From assembly GCA_024640585.1 (NCBI GenBank), contig JAHEEQ010000004.1, positions 1 to 27,365 on the forward strand: a stretch of DNA of 27,365 nucleotides, written 5' to 3'. Origin of the DNA: Micrococcales bacterium. GTDB lineage: Bacteria > Actinomycetota > Actinomycetes > S36-B12 > UBA5976. This document shows positions 7,335 to 14,251 of this stretch, piece by piece (the first letter of the stretch is position 1; each line of letters opens with the position of its first letter). Position numbers and translations under genes: made by a program. The notes beneath the pieces were generated by a model that saw nothing but the letters and a program-made list of their open reading frames with translations, made no database searches and had not been told where the DNA came from.

Positions 7335-8573
7335 TTAGTCGAGTGGTGCAGGAACTGCGCCAACTACGAATTCATCTGGGCGAGCAACATAGGTGTCGTT
7401 TGCGGTGTATTCGTAAACGCCCATTGTTGCCTGGGTTACTTCGCCGTTGGCATCGAATTCAACTGGGCCTGAAAGACCGTCGTAGTCGATATCTTTGCCG
7501 TCATCTAGAAGAGCCTTGCAATCTGCGAATGAAGAGCACTTCTCTCCACCTTCAGATACAGCCTGGAGGTTTGCAGCGATGGTGTCACCATCAGTTGCAC
7601 CGCCAGCTTGTGCTGCAAGAGCAATCAAGGTAACTGCGTCGTAGTTTTCAGCAGCGTATGAGAAGTCAGTCAAATCTGGATTGATTTCTAGCAAACGTGC
7701 TTGGAAGTCTGCAGTTGCGTAAGCACCTGGAAGAGTTCCCTTTGTTCCAACCATAACGTCAGCTGGTAGATCAACGAATGCAGAACCTGAAAGGTTTCCG
7801 TCTACTAGGTAAAGCGGAACATCCTGAGGTCCAACACCTTGCTTGATCAATTCAGTGATTACTGCAGTAGTTTCTGCGAAGCCAATAACAGCAATTGCGT
7901 CTGGTTTTGCATCCTTAGCTTGCTTAACTTCAGCAGCGAATTCTGTAGCGGTCGGGGTGTAGGTGATAACGGTTGAAGTACCGGTGAATGCATTTGCAGC
8001 GTACTTAGCAAGACCGTTGCCGTAAGCATCGTCCATGTTAAGGATTACTACGTTTTCTGCACCGTCAGTTGCCATCAACTGTCCAAGAACTGCGCCTTGG
8101 AAAGTGTCTGATGGAGCTGTACGGAAGTACATGCCGTTGTCATCGTAATTTGTGAAGTCAGGAGAGGTGTTTGCACCAGAGAAGTGAACAACTCCTGCAC
8201 CTGTGATCTTGTCGATAACAGAGAATGACACTGATGAAGAAGCTGCACCAACGATTGCACTTACGCCTGCTGCGAGGTGTGAGTCAACTGTGGTTTGTGC
8301 GATTTCAGTAGTGGTGTCACCTGAGTCACCCTTTAGTACTTCGACGTCTTGTCCAAGTACGCCACCAGCTGCGTTGATGTCTGCAATTGCAAGATCAACT
8401 GCTGCGTATTCTGGTGGTCCAAGGAATGCAAGGCTGCCGGTTTCTGGCAACAGCGTTCCAATTTTCAGCGGTGAAGCGTCAGTGGTGTCATCGCTGCTTG
8501 ATGAGCATGCGCTCAGAGCAAGAAGAGTGATACCAAGAACTGCCACAGAGCGCATGTACTTTGAGCGGGTCAT
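7335..8573 (-). CDS. livK: Branched-chain amino acid-type ABC transporter substrate-binding lipoprotein (LivK-like)
   Basis: 412-residue extracellular binding protein, the receptor of the liv system. Residues 1-22 are a lipoprotein signal peptide with lipobox 'LSAC' (lipidated Cys 23), followed by a Ser/Asp linker. The mature domain is a type I periplasmic-binding (Peripla_BP_6) fold: 'KIGTLLPETGSLAFLGPPEY', 'AVDLAIADINAAGGVLGQDV', 'AIVGAASSSVSFSVIDKI' and 'VVILNMDDAYGNGLAKYAA' are the usual landmarks. ATG at 8573 has GAGGAGA upstream. It is convergent to the permease-ATPase operon rather than within it, so it must be transcribed from its own promoter, which would allow the receptor to be made in excess. 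A hairpin sits in its 5' leader (8603-8619). The ligand is not deducible. Confidence 0.93.
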   Translation of the reverse strand: MTRSKYMRSVAVLGITLLALSACSSSSDDTTDASPLKIGTLLPETGSLAFLGPPEYAAVDLAIADINAAGGVLGQDVEVLKGDSGDTTTEIAQTTVDSHLAAGVSAIVGAASSSVSFSVIDKITGAGVVHFSGANTSPDFTNYDDNGMYFRTAPSDTFQGAVLGQLMATDGAENVVILNMDDAYGNGLAKYAANAFTGTSTVITYTPTATEFAAEVKQAKDAKPDAIAVIGFAETTAVITELIKQGVGPQDVPLYLVDGNLSGSAFVDLPADVMVGTKGTLPGAYATADFQARLLEINPDLTDFSYAAENYDAVTLIALAAQAGGATDGDTIAANLQAVSEGGEKCSSFADCKALLDDGKDIDYDGLSGPVEFDANGEVTQATMGVYEYTANDTYVARPDEFVVGAVPAPLD

Positions 8574-8602
8574 TAAACCGGTCTCCTCGTATATGTATGG
8601 CC

Positions 8603-8619
8603 TGAGGGAACATCCCTCA
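8603..8619 (-). promoter_or_regulatory. Hairpin in the livK 5' leader
   Basis: TGAGGGA (8603-8609) and TCCCTCA (8613-8619) form a perfect 7-bp stem with a 3-nt loop, about 30 nt ahead of the livK start codon. There is no T-run after it in the livK direction, so it is not a terminator; it may protect the mRNA 5' end. The rest of the 8574-8829 gap shows AT-rich candidates for a livK promoter (around 8660-8690) but no convincing -35/-10 pair. Confidence 0.45.
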
Positions 8620-8829
8620 AGACCGCGAATTGTTCAGGCAATAGGGGCTTGTGGGCAAGGGTTTTAGTTAATTTAAATAAAGAATTTCCCAAGATGTAAC
8701 ACAGACAGTCCACAGTGTGGGAAGTTATTGTCATACCTTTGCAAGGCTGGTGGTTCCCTCACAGCCGTGAGCGCGCACCTCGCTAGGGTTGGGGCAGACC
8801 TTGAGGGCAATTTTTGCCTGGGACTTGAG

Positions 8830-10452
8830 ATGGGGAAATCTGTGAAAAAGATTCTGACCTTGGTGGCCCTAGTGGCACTTTTACTCAGTGGCTGTGCGCC
8901 GGCGGCAAACGCAAACTGGATGGACAAATACACCAAGCAAACAGTCACCTGGGACGACTGCAAGAAGAAACTATTTACGCAATCTGACTATCAAGACGCA
9001 GGATTCAAAACCGACGATGTGCAATGCGCCGAAATCATTGTTCCAATTTCATACGAACAAGACTTGAATTCTCAAGACCTAACTTTGACGTTAATGAAAG
9101 ATCCAGCATCTGGAACTGCAAGTGAAAAAGTTGGCACTCTATTTTCAAATCCAGGCGGACCTGGTCAATCTGGTTTGGATTACATCCAGTCAGTTGCATT
9201 CCCACAGGAAATACGCGATGCTTTTGATGTAATTGGATTTGATCCTCGCGGAGTTGGCGCATCTTCACCTGTTAAGTGTGACGATGATTTGGATTTGCGC
9301 TCCTACTACGAATATCACTTCGATGTGAAGAATCAAGCAGAAGCTGATGAAGACCAAGTTGCAATGGATGAGTACTACCAAAATTGCATTGACAACAATC
9401 CAACTTGGTGGGCGATGACAACTGCAAATGTTGTACAAGACTTGGAATTGATGCGCAAGATTTTCACACCAAAGGTAGATTTAAATTTCGTTGGGCACTC
9501 ATACGGAACAACAATTGCAGCGGTTTACATTTCAACCTTCCCGAAAACCGCAGGTCGCATGGTGCTAGATAGCCCAGTCGCATCTAGTACTGATGAGATT
9601 GAAGATCAAGTCAAACAAACCAAGGCATTTGCAAAAGCTCGCACAAAATTATTCGACCGCTGTGCCGCTGATCCAAAATGCCCAGGAGATACCCGCGCAG
9701 AAGTTGAACAAGTTTTGCTCGACCTTCGCGATGCTGCTTTGGCAGGCCAAGCAACTGGGTATGTTGCGAGCTTGAAGCCAAAGAATTTCTTTAAACGCGG
9801 AAATGGACTTTCGCCATACCTAATTTTGCATGGACTTGATTTACTCGGCTATTACCCAACTGATGAGGTTTACTCAATTTTCCGTACCGCAATGAAACAA
9901 GCAAACAAGCTAGACATGTCTTACTTCGAATTCTGGGGTTTGATGATGGATGGTTATGACGGAAATACATTAGAACGTGACAATTCATTCGACATTTTGA
10001 CAATCGTAAATTGCTTGGATGTAGATAGTCGAGATACTAAAACAAAATCCGAGCGAGATAGCGACAAAGCGAAACTCGAGGCTGCAGATCCGTTTGGCAC
10101 GAAGTTTTACAATCTGAATGACTTCGAAGCAGCCGATGAAGCCGAGCCAGGTTGCTACTGGTCTTGGCGCGCATTTGAAGATGACAAGATTGCAGATCCG
10201 CCAAAGAAGCCGAAGGCTTACACAAATACAAGTGGTTCTGAATTCTTGATTATCGGATCTCGAGGAGACACCGCAACACCATTTGCTTGGTCACAAGCAG
10301 TTGCTGCAGATTTGAAATCTCCGCTAGTTGTGAACGAAGGATCTGGTCACGCGCAACTTTTTGGCGGCATCAAGTGTCTAGATGATCTAGCGGTTGATTA
10401 CTTACTGCATGGAACAGTTCCACCAGCAGGAACCAGCTGCGCTGCAAACTAA
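8830..10452 (+). CDS. Secreted TAP-type alpha/beta-hydrolase lipoprotein (putative tripeptidyl aminopeptidase)
   Basis: 540-residue extracytoplasmic serine hydrolase related to Streptomyces tripeptidyl aminopeptidases and SlpD/SlpE. The ATG at 8830 opens a lipoprotein signal 'KKILTLVALVALLLSGC' (lipidated Cys 22); a GTG at 8842 is an equally good start, with GGGGA in front. An upstream TTG (8728) would bury the signal peptide and is unlikely. The oxyanion segment 'NPGGPGQSG' lies near 107-115, the nucleophile elbow 'GHSYGTT' puts catalytic Ser at 224, and the C-terminal TAP domain supplies Asp ~480 ('SRGDTATP') and His ~507 ('GSGHAQLF'), so the triad is complete. Several Cys residues suggest disulfides outside the membrane. 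Likely releases peptides or amino acids that the neighbouring transporter could import; that link is inference. Confidence 0.88.
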   Translation: MGKSVKKILTLVALVALLLSGCAPAANANWMDKYTKQTVTWDDCKKKLFTQSDYQDAGFKTDDVQCAEIIVPISYEQDLNSQDLTLTLMKDPASGTASEKVGTLFSNPGGPGQSGLDYIQSVAFPQEIRDAFDVIGFDPRGVGASSPVKCDDDLDLRSYYEYHFDVKNQAEADEDQVAMDEYYQNCIDNNPTWWAMTTANVVQDLELMRKIFTPKVDLNFVGHSYGTTIAAVYISTFPKTAGRMVLDSPVASSTDEIEDQVKQTKAFAKARTKLFDRCAADPKCPGDTRAEVEQVLLDLRDAALAGQATGYVASLKPKNFFKRGNGLSPYLILHGLDLLGYYPTDEVYSIFRTAMKQANKLDMSYFEFWGLMMDGYDGNTLERDNSFDILTIVNCLDVDSRDTKTKSERDSDKAKLEAADPFGTKFYNLNDFEAADEAEPGCYWSWRAFEDDKIADPPKKPKAYTNTSGSEFLIIGSRGDTATPFAWSQAVAADLKSPLVVNEGSGHAQLFGGIKCLDDLAVDYLLHGTVPPAGTSCAAN

Positions 10453-10456
10453 ACAG

Positions 10457-10522
10457 ATTGTGGCAAATCAGATGGGGAAGTTGACCTTGGTCAGCACTTC
10501 ACTGATTTGCCACAATTTTTTT
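10457..10522 (+). terminator. Long hairpin terminator overlapping the 3' end of the convergent SDR gene
   Basis: ATTGTGGCAAATCA (10457-10470) pairs perfectly with TGATTTGCCACAAT (10503-10516), followed by T7 (10516-10522). The intervening bases fold further: GAAGT/ACTTC (77-81 with 96-100 of the same hundred) and TGACC/GGTCA, making an extended rod. The right arm and loop are inside the last ~50 nt of the minus-strand dehydrogenase gene, whose stop codon is at 10468-10470. Confidence 0.85.
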
Positions 10523-11430
10523 GCATCATCTAAATTCTTCGCATGAGAATTTGCGTTTACTAGTTTTGGATAACCACGCCATTCGCCAAATCCATCAGGG
10601 CCAACATAAGCACCTCCTGGAACAGTTAATTCTGTTGCTGCATAAATTTGCGGAAGTGCACCTTGCTTCTGATCTTGTGCAATAGCAGCTTCGATGCCGC
10701 GAGAAATTTGCCTAATCAAGTTTGGGGCTTTTGGAGCAACACTTAGTGAAAGATTTGTTGCGCTGTATCCAGGGTGCGCAGCAATTGATTTGAAATTCTT
10801 ATTCGAAGCGGTCGCACGCCTTTGAAGTTCGAATGCGAAAAGTAGGTTTGCCAATTTACTTTGCGCGTACGCTCCCCAGGCAGAATATTTCTTTTCACTC
10901 ATCAGATCATCCCAATGCAACTGGCCCATCTTCATTTGACTCATTTTGTGGGCGTTGGATGAAACTGTTACTACGCGCGGATTTTCAGCTTTTATTAATC
11001 CAGACCACAGATGGGCGGTTAATGCAAAATGCCCTAAATGGTTTGTACCCAGTTGCAATTCAAATCCATCAGCAGTGTGCGATTTCGGCGGCGCCATCAC
11101 ACCAGCATTGTTTATTAAAACGTCAATTGGAGAAGTTGAAAGGTGCGATGCAAAATCACGGATACTCGATAGTGAAGCAAGATCGAGTTCCCGCACATCT
11201 ATTTCGACTGGCCCGTGAACGGAAGAAATTGCATCCCTTGCAACTTTGCCTTTTTCAAGATTTCTGCAGGCCAAAGTTACGGTTGCGCCTTTAATCGAAA
11301 GTGCTCTTACAGTTTCAAAACCAAGTCCACTATTTCCACCAGTGACCACAAAATGCTTACCTTGGATGTCGGGAATATTTTCTTCTGACCAATAAATGCG
11401 GCGCAAGGAATTACTAGGTGAATCGCTCAT
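10468..11430 (-). CDS. Short-chain dehydrogenase/reductase (retinol dehydrogenase / protochlorophyllide reductase-like)
   Basis: 320-residue NAD(P)-dependent oxidoreductase with a Rossmann fold. The cofactor-binding glycine motif 'TGGNSGLG' is at residues 30-37, 'NNAG' at 107-110, the catalytic Ser in 'VTVSSNAH' (157 or 158) and the Y-x-x-x-K pair at Tyr 188 and Lys 192 ('YAQSK'). The stretch 'DGFELQLGTNHLGHFALT' and the length are typical of the RDH/WWOX-like subgroup, which usually prefers NADPH; an Arg after the second strand ('ACRN') supports that. The substrate is not predictable. The gene is convergent with the hydrolase and its 3' end lies inside the terminator hairpin. It is divergent from the tRNA-Thr promoter. 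Confidence 0.92.
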   Translation of the reverse strand: MSDSPSNSLRRIYWSEENIPDIQGKHFVVTGGNSGLGFETVRALSIKGATVTLACRNLEKGKVARDAISSVHGPVEIDVRELDLASLSSIRDFASHLSTSPIDVLINNAGVMAPPKSHTADGFELQLGTNHLGHFALTAHLWSGLIKAENPRVVTVSSNAHKMSQMKMGQLHWDDLMSEKKYSAWGAYAQSKLANLLFAFELQRRATASNKNFKSIAAHPGYSATNLSLSVAPKAPNLIRQISRGIEAAIAQDQKQGALPQIYAATELTVPGGAYVGPDGFGEWRGYPKLVNANSHAKNLDDAKKLWQISEVLTKVNFPI

Positions 11431-11469
11431 GAGCCGAACCTTGTCAGAACTGGCGATAACCTGCGATTT

Positions 11470-11497
11470 TTGGCAACCCTCGTGCTAGGGCTATCCT
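11470..11497 (+). promoter_or_regulatory. Promoter for the tRNA-Thr/tRNA-Met/rpmG unit
   Basis: A -35 TTGGCA (11470-11475), 16-nt spacer and -10 TATCCT (11492-11497) match the housekeeping sigma factor pattern of Actinobacteria (TTGnnn, TAnnnT). The predicted start is about 30 nt before the tRNA-Thr 5' end. It is read by eye and not scored. Confidence 0.55.
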
Positions 11498-11531
11498 TCG
11501 CCCGCTCGCTTTGGCAAGTGTCAGAGTGTGC

Positions 11532-11604
11532 GCCCCCTTAGCTCAGTAGGCAGAGCGTCTCCATGGTAAGGAGAAGGTCTGCGGTTCGATTCCGCAAGGG
11601 GGCT
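11532..11604 (+). tRNA. tRNA-Thr (GGT)
   Basis: 73-nt cloverleaf: acceptor GCCCCCT/AGGGGGC, D-stem GCTC/GAGC, anticodon stem TCTCC/GGAGA around loop ATGGTAA (anticodon GGT), T-stem TGCGG/CCGCA with loop TTCGATT. No 3' CCA is encoded, so it must be added by the CCA-adding enzyme. It precedes tRNA-Met and rpmG, an arrangement common in Actinobacteria. Confidence 0.96.
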
Positions 11605-11635
11605 CGAATTCGAGAGTTCACACTCTTGAAATCGG

Positions 11636-11709
11636 GGCGGGGTAGCTCAGCTTGGTAGAGCAAACGGCTCATAATCGTTGTGTCGCCGGTTCAAGTCCGG
11701 CCTCCGCTA
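11636..11709 (+). tRNA. tRNA-Met (CAT), elongator type
   Basis: 74-nt cloverleaf: acceptor GGCGGGG/CTCCGCT with G-U pairs, D-stem GCTC/GAGC, anticodon stem AACGG/TCGTT around CTCATAA (anticodon CAT), T-stem GCCGG/CCGGC with loop TTCAAGT. The initiator features (mismatched first acceptor pair and three G-C pairs next to the anticodon loop) are absent, so this is the elongator. No CCA is encoded. Confidence 0.95.
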
Positions 11710-11782
11710 CGTCTCGATTAATTTCGAGCAACCATGTTTCGCAAGGTGCGAGATGTGTCCATGCAAGGCTAGGAGTCGCACT

Positions 11783-11953
11783 ATGGCAAAAAAAGGTTCA
11801 GATATCCGTCCGAAGATCACACTCGCCTGCGGCGACTGTAAAGGACGCAACTACATCACGCGTAAAAACCGTCGTAACGATCCAGACCGCATTGAACTGA
11901 ACAAGTTCTGCCCGATCTGTGGAAAGCACACGGTTCACAAAGAAACTCGTTGA
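11783..11953 (+). CDS. rpmG: 50S ribosomal protein L33
   Basis: 56-residue large-subunit protein. Sequence landmarks: '[19 protein letters not shown]', then '[17 protein letters not shown]' and '[16 protein letters not shown]'. The two CxxC pairs (Cys 16/19 and 39/42 approximately) make it the zinc-ribbon (C+) form. Although an open frame runs upstream across tRNA-Met, the ATG at 11783 has AGGAG (11771-11775) at ideal spacing and gives the family's usual length. The neighbours (tRNAs upstream, hadA/hadB downstream) are the actinobacterial norm, and a strong terminator follows it. Confidence 0.97.
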   Translation: MAKKGSDIRPKITLACGDCKGRNYITRKNRRNDPDRIELNKFCPICGKHTVHKETR

Positions 11954-11973
11954 TCTAGAGTTTCACGCGAGGA

Positions 11974-12012
11974 TTCTGGCCAGCGCCGACGGGTGCTGGC
12001 CAGAACTTTTTT
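11974..12012 (+). terminator. Intrinsic terminator after rpmG
   Basis: TTCTGGCCAGC (11974-11984) pairs perfectly with GCTGGCCAGAA (11995-12005); three further pairs close a GACG loop. Six T residues follow (12007-12012). It ends the tRNA-rpmG transcript. Confidence 0.93.
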
Positions 12013-12039
12013 ATGCGGTTTAATTGAGAGAATTTGCGT

Positions 12040-12567
12040 GTGCAGCGAATTTATATTTTCGGAAGTTCTGGTTCTGGCAAAACAACCTTAGCCAAATCGC
12101 TTGCAGACAAATTTAATATACAAAGAATTGAACTAGATTCGATATACCACCAAGCAGGTTGGCAACCGCTACCAGTTTCTGACTTTCGCGCCCAAGTGCA
12201 AGCTGAAATTTCAAATTTACGGTGGGTGGTGGATGGAAATTATTCAGTTGTCCGCGATTTAGTTTTGGAAAAGTGCGACACGATTATTTGTCTAGATTAT
12301 TCAAGAAGTTTTGTGATGCAGAGGTTGGTTAAGAGAACTATTTCTCGAATAAGAAATAAGACCGAACTTTGGAATGGAAATCGAGAAAAGTTTTGGTTTA
12401 TGTTCAGTCCAAATAAAGAAAAGAACTTACTGCTCTGGGCATGGACCACCCACAAGCGTAGGCATCAGCAGATCCTTGAACTGATGCATGACGATTCCAT
12501 CAATGCCAGCAACCGATTTGTATTTACCAATGCAAAACAAACCGAAACTTGGCTAGCAAGCCTTTAG
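12040..12567 (+). CDS. P-loop nucleoside/adenylate kinase-like protein (FlaR/'topology modulation protein' type)
   Basis: About 175-residue P-loop NTPase. Walker A 'GSSGSGKTT' lies at residues 8-16 from a GTG at 12040; a TTG at 12034 is the alternative start, but the purine-rich GAGAG (12026-12030) is better spaced for the GTG. 'IELDSIYHQAGWQPLP' and 'RWVVDGNYSVVRD' are the landmarks of the small kinase group annotated as DNA topology modulation protein FlaR or adenylate kinase-related; 'TIICLDYSRSFVMQRLVKRT' holds the arginine-rich lid region. Actual substrate is unknown. The gene is AT-rich and uses AGA/AGG codons repeatedly, unlike rpmG before it. A hairpin (GCAAGCC/GGCTTGC, 12556-12573) spans its stop codon but has no T-run. 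Confidence 0.82.
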   Translation: MQRIYIFGSSGSGKTTLAKSLADKFNIQRIELDSIYHQAGWQPLPVSDFRAQVQAEISNLRWVVDGNYSVVRDLVLEKCDTIICLDYSRSFVMQRLVKRTISRIRNKTELWNGNREKFWFMFSPNKEKNLLLWAWTTHKRRHQQILELMHDDSINASNRFVFTNAKQTETWLASL

Positions 12568-12610
12568 GCTTGCGCTCCTTGATGTGGATAGCTTCGAAGG
12601 GAAGTGACTT

Positions 12611-13060
12611 GTGGCTCTAAATCTCGATAGTGTCGGTAAAAGTTTTACCTCACCACGCACTTATGTTGTGGGCCGAGAAAAGATTCGCGAGTTTGCCAGG
12701 GCAGTCGGCGAGACCTCTGATGTTTGCCACGATGTTGATGCTGCGAAATCTGCTGGGTATGCAGATTTGATCGCGCCCGTAACTTTTCCAATCGTTATCA
12801 CACTTGAAATCATGGGGGATACCGCAACATCCCCTGAAGTTGGACTTAATTGGTCGCGCGTGGTTCACGGCGATCAGAGATTTAAGTACGAACGTCCAAT
12901 TGTCGCTGGCGATGAATTGTCTGTCACTACAACAATTGAAAGTATTAAGAACCTTGCCGGCAATTTCATGATCATGTTGCGCGGAGATGTTTTTGGCGCA
13001 GATAAGAATTTAATTGCACAAGTTTGGACTGGATTAGTGGAACGAGGTGAAAACGCATGA
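12611..13060 (+). CDS. hadA: HadA-like MaoC-family (3R)-hydroxyacyl-ACP dehydratase subunit
   Basis: 149-residue hot-dog fold protein, the FAS1_DH-region/UPF0336 type. 'YVVGREKIREFARAVGETSD' and 'DLIAPVTFPIVITLE' are typical of HadA. The catalytic Asp/His of the hydratase motif is not seen, as expected for the non-catalytic, substrate-binding subunit. It should pair with the next gene product to dehydrate 3-hydroxyacyl-ACP in fatty-acid elongation. The GTG start has GAAGGGAAG in front and gives the right length. The stop overlaps the hadB start as ATGA (13057-13060), the classic coupling for an obligate heterodimer. Confidence 0.9.
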   Translation: MALNLDSVGKSFTSPRTYVVGREKIREFARAVGETSDVCHDVDAAKSAGYADLIAPVTFPIVITLEIMGDTATSPEVGLNWSRVVHGDQRFKYERPIVAGDELSVTTTIESIKNLAGNFMIMLRGDVFGADKNLIAQVWTGLVERGENA

Positions 13061-13470
13061 GCCAAGTTGAAGTTGGATTCGAACTTCCAGAAATCAAAGT
13101 TGTTTTCAAACGTGCCGATCTTGTTCAGTATGCGGGAGCATCTGGCGATTTGAACATCATTCATTGGAACGAAAGAACAGCACTTACGGTCGGACTTCCT
13201 GGTGTGATTGCACATGGCATGTTGACCATGGGTCAAGCCATCAATGTAGTTACTCGTTGGACAAAATCACCAGCAAACGTTTTGGATTACACAGTTCGCT
13301 TCACAAGGCCGGTAGTAGTTCCAGATGATGACTTTGGTGTAGAAGTAATTTTCACTGGAAAAGTTTCAGCTGTTAATGATGACGGAACATTCAAGATTGA
13401 TATAAGTGCTGTCTTCGAAGAAAAAACAGTGCTTGGCAAAGCCAGCGCGATTGTTCGTATTTATTTGTGA
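13057..13470 (+). CDS. hadB: HadB-like MaoC-family (3R)-hydroxyacyl-ACP dehydratase, catalytic subunit
   Basis: 137-residue single hot-dog domain. The hydratase motif 'YAGASGDLNIIHWNERTA' carries the catalytic Asp 31 and His 36 (Asn 33 between), followed by 'GVIAHGMLTMGQ', the usual MaoC landmark. With HadA it forms a heterodimeric (R)-specific dehydratase for acyl-ACP. A third, hadC-like gene, present in mycobacteria, is not here; in its place comes a glycosyltransferase-like gene. The stop codon TGA shares its final A with the ATG of the next gene, so three genes (hadA, hadB, GT2) are translationally coupled. Confidence 0.93.
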   Translation: MSQVEVGFELPEIKVVFKRADLVQYAGASGDLNIIHWNERTALTVGLPGVIAHGMLTMGQAINVVTRWTKSPANVLDYTVRFTRPVVVPDDDFGVEVIFTGKVSAVNDDGTFKIDISAVFEEKTVLGKASAIVRIYL

Positions 13471-14231
13471 TGAAAGTTCTGCCACAAGTTCAAGCACTTC
13501 CGGATAGAAGTGCAGTTGCGCCAAAACTGCGAAGTGCGATTGGCGTTTTAGTTGACGGCTGGCCCGAAGATGTTCGCGAATGTTTGAATGCGTTGATCGA
13601 GTTTGCACCAAACCATCCGATTGCAGTTGTTGATCTAGGAAATGTAAACGGCGCTGGTGAAGTAGTAGAAGAAATTGCTGCTACCCATCCAATGACGGTT
13701 TTTCACATTGCCCAAGATTTACAAACTGCTGGTTGGGCGGCTTCTCGAAATGCGTTGATAAAAGCAATTCCAGCCGAAGTGCATGTAATTATGGATCTCT
13801 CAACCATCTTGACTGGCGATGCAATTTCCCCGCTTGTTGATTCGATAAAAGATGATGTGGTTATGTCTGGATGGCGCGGGGTTAACGTAAATCTTGATGA
13901 CGAATGGCGCAGTTTTGAAGAAGCTGGGCCAGGTGAGGTGGATGCGGTGCTTTCTTATTTGATGGCAGTGTCCCGTGAAGCCGCATTGAAAACTCCGATT
14001 GACAACAAAGCCAGGTTTTATAGAAATGCAGATTTGGAATGGTCCTTGGCCGTGCGAGCTGCTGGCGGAAAAGTTGTTATGCCAAATACGGAACTGCCGT
14101 GTCATCAATCTCGTCACCACGGCTATCACGATAGCGAAAGCGAATACCGAGATTTTGAATCTAAGAAGACTTACAACCGTTTACTCAAGAGCTTTCGAGG
14201 AAACAACAGCATTCTTGCACCTCGCAGTTAA
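13470..14231 (+). CDS. Glycosyltransferase family 2-like protein
   Basis: About 253 residues; ATG at 13470 (a GTG 3 nt earlier is possible). It has the look of a GT-A fold: alternating strands 'SAIGVLVDGWPEDVRECLNAL' start and 'IAVVDLGNVNG', then 'WAASRNALIKAIPAEVHVIM' leading to 'MDLSTILTGDAISPLV' where a DxD-like acidic site would lie, and 'FYRNADLEWSLAVRAAGGKV', which resembles the acceptor-side (N/E)D segment of GT2 enzymes. The C-terminus is basic. The hexose donor and acceptor are unknown; proximity to murB suggests an envelope role, but that is inference. Translational coupling to hadB and a 20-nt gap to murB place it in the same operon. A remote possibility is an inactive GT-A relative, since no classical DxD is seen. 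Confidence 0.75.
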   Translation: MKVLPQVQALPDRSAVAPKLRSAIGVLVDGWPEDVRECLNALIEFAPNHPIAVVDLGNVNGAGEVVEEIAATHPMTVFHIAQDLQTAGWAASRNALIKAIPAEVHVIMDLSTILTGDAISPLVDSIKDDVVMSGWRGVNVNLDDEWRSFEEAGPGEVDAVLSYLMAVSREAALKTPIDNKARFYRNADLEWSLAVRAAGGKVVMPNTELPCHQSRHHGYHDSESEYRDFESKKTYNRLLKSFRGNNSILAPRS

Positions 14232-14251
14232 GTTGCATTTAGGCTCTGACC

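Noticed and set aside
8728..8829. 34-codon upstream extension of the hydrolase gene
   Set aside because: It would place hydrophilic sequence before a clear lipoprotein signal peptide.
11652..11900. Open frames beginning inside tRNA-Met and running over rpmG
   Set aside because: They overlap a clear tRNA; only the in-frame ATG at 11783 with AGGAG gives a normal L33.
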